Positions 13,293 through 13,795 of a stretch of DNA of 13,795 bases are shown here, one piece after another. Source of the stretch: Candidatus Poseidoniaceae archaeon (lineage in GTDB: Archaea; Thermoplasmatota; Poseidoniia; Poseidoniales; Poseidoniaceae); assembly GCA_022451765.1 (NCBI GenBank), contig JAKUNY010000026.1, positions 1-13,795 of the forward strand. The letters run 5' to 3'. The notes beneath the pieces are model-generated. The model did no database searches, was not told the origin of the DNA, and saw only the letters and a list, made by a program, of their open reading frames with translations. Made by a program: the position numbers and the translations under genes. Within the stretch, counting starts at the first letter, position 1. The number at the start of each line of letters is the position of its first letter.

Positions 13293-13795
13293 ATGTCGGG
13301 GCCGGAAGGAGATAAGATTCTGGTTACTGGAGCAATGGGCCAGATAGGCACCGAACTTGTCGAGGCATTAAGACAAAACCACGGAGCCTCTTCAGTGATT
13401 GCCTCCGACATTCGGACCGATTTAAAGGAAGAACGATTTGTCGGTGGCCCATATGTCAGCCTCGATGTTCTTGATACCGATTCGATTGTTCAATTGTGCA
13501 AGGATGAAGGTGTTGGCACCGTGTATCACCTCGCTGCATTGCTGTCAGCTACGGGTGAAAAGAATCCAGAACTCTGTCGCCGTGTCAACGTTGGAGGCAC
13601 CATTTCGGTTCTTGAAGCAGCAAGACAGTGTTCGTTTGATGTGTTTTCACCAGCTTCGATTGCAGTGTTTGGTCCCGATGCTCCGAAACACGCACCACAA
13701 ATCACTGCCCTTCATCCAACGACGGTGTATGGTGAGACCAAAGTCAAAGGCGAATTACTTGCGAAGGAATATTGGAACAAGCACGGAATCGACGT
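13293..13795 (+). CDS. tdh: L-threonine 3-dehydrogenase, SDR (epimerase-like) type, N-terminal part
   Basis: The enzyme oxidises L-threonine with NAD+ to 2-amino-3-ketobutyrate, the first step of threonine breakdown to glycine and acetyl-CoA. The 167 visible residues have the extended-SDR Rossmann start ILVTGAMGQIGTELVEALR (9-27, GxxGxxG at 13-19) and the acidic NAD-ribose residue D39 in VIASDIR. They also show LDVLD, VYHLAALLSATGEKNPEL (77-94), the substrate serine region PASIAVFGPDAP (120-131) and the catalytic YxxxK (Y146, K150 in TTVYGETKVKGE). The LLSATGEKNP and SIAVFGP signatures are typical of SDR-type threonine dehydrogenases rather than UDP-sugar epimerases, although general epimerase membership cannot be fully excluded. 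The protein is cut by the right edge at about half its usual length (about 310-320). The ATG at 13293 has AAGGG six bases upstream. Confidence 0.88.
   Translation, partial: MSGPEGDKILVTGAMGQIGTELVEALRQNHGASSVIASDIRTDLKEERFVGGPYVSLDVLDTDSIVQLCKDEGVGTVYHLAALLSATGEKNPELCRRVNVGGTISVLEAARQCSFDVFSPASIAVFGPDAPKHAPQITALHPTTVYGETKVKGELLAKEYWNKHGID

Noticed and set aside
1..13795. Search by eye for tRNA or rRNA genes, CRISPR arrays, insertion sequences, integrases, toxin-antitoxin or defence genes
   Set aside because: None found: no regularly spaced repeats, no terminal inverted repeats with a transposase, no tRNA-like cloverleaf in the few gaps, and gene content is housekeeping plus unknown membrane proteins.

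Overview
The window looks like part of a marine planktonic euryarchaeon, most probably Poseidoniales (Marine Group II, class Poseidoniia, related to Thermoplasmata). This is inferred from gene content, not from a marker-gene search. The archaeal signs are an Ncs6/TtuA-type tRNA thiolase with paired zinc fingers, a separate PyrB and PyrI aspartate carbamoyltransferase, a COG3199-type NAD-kinase-like protein, a roadblock-like small protein, an SDR-type threonine dehydrogenase and at least one TATA box placed for a leaderless transcript. ThrS, in contrast, has the bacterial domain layout (TGS, HxxxH/CxxxH editing domain, catalytic core).

Layout: (1) 1-809, minus strand: a two-gene unit with a 4-bp ATGA overlap, made of a roadblock/LC7-like protein and an unrecognised protein that runs off the left edge. 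(2) 810-1057: divergent control region with three dyads and a pair of 10-bp direct repeats. (3) 1058-2053, plus: ncs6/ttuA. (4) 2045-3551, minus: pyrB-pyrI, preceded by a candidate 29-codon leader ORF with a perfect Shine-Dalgarno and an ATGA overlap onto pyrB. (5) 3573-7895: two large unrecognised membrane proteins in convergent orientation with abutting stop codons. One has about six membrane segments and a long helical repeat tail; the other has about nine and a TPR-like tail. (6) 7952-10332, minus: a small charged protein followed by thrS. (7) 10396-11565, plus: NAD-kinase-like protein. (8) 11562-13190, minus: pyrG. (9) 13293 to the right edge, plus: L-threonine 3-dehydrogenase, cut by the window.

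The recognised genes are housekeeping. PyrB/PyrI make carbamoyl aspartate, the committed step of pyrimidine synthesis, and PyrG makes CTP from UTP; CTP is the classic feedback ligand of PyrI. ThrS and threonine dehydrogenase both use threonine, but nothing shows that they are co-regulated. Ncs6 thiolates tRNA. Coding is very dense: all three convergent gene pairs overlap or touch at their stop codons, leaving no room for intergenic terminators.

I see no mobile element, CRISPR array, defence island, tRNA or rRNA. The best candidates for undescribed biology are the pyrBI leader ORF, the architecture of the 810-1057 control region with its mini-ORF before ncs6, and the facing pair of unknown membrane proteins.
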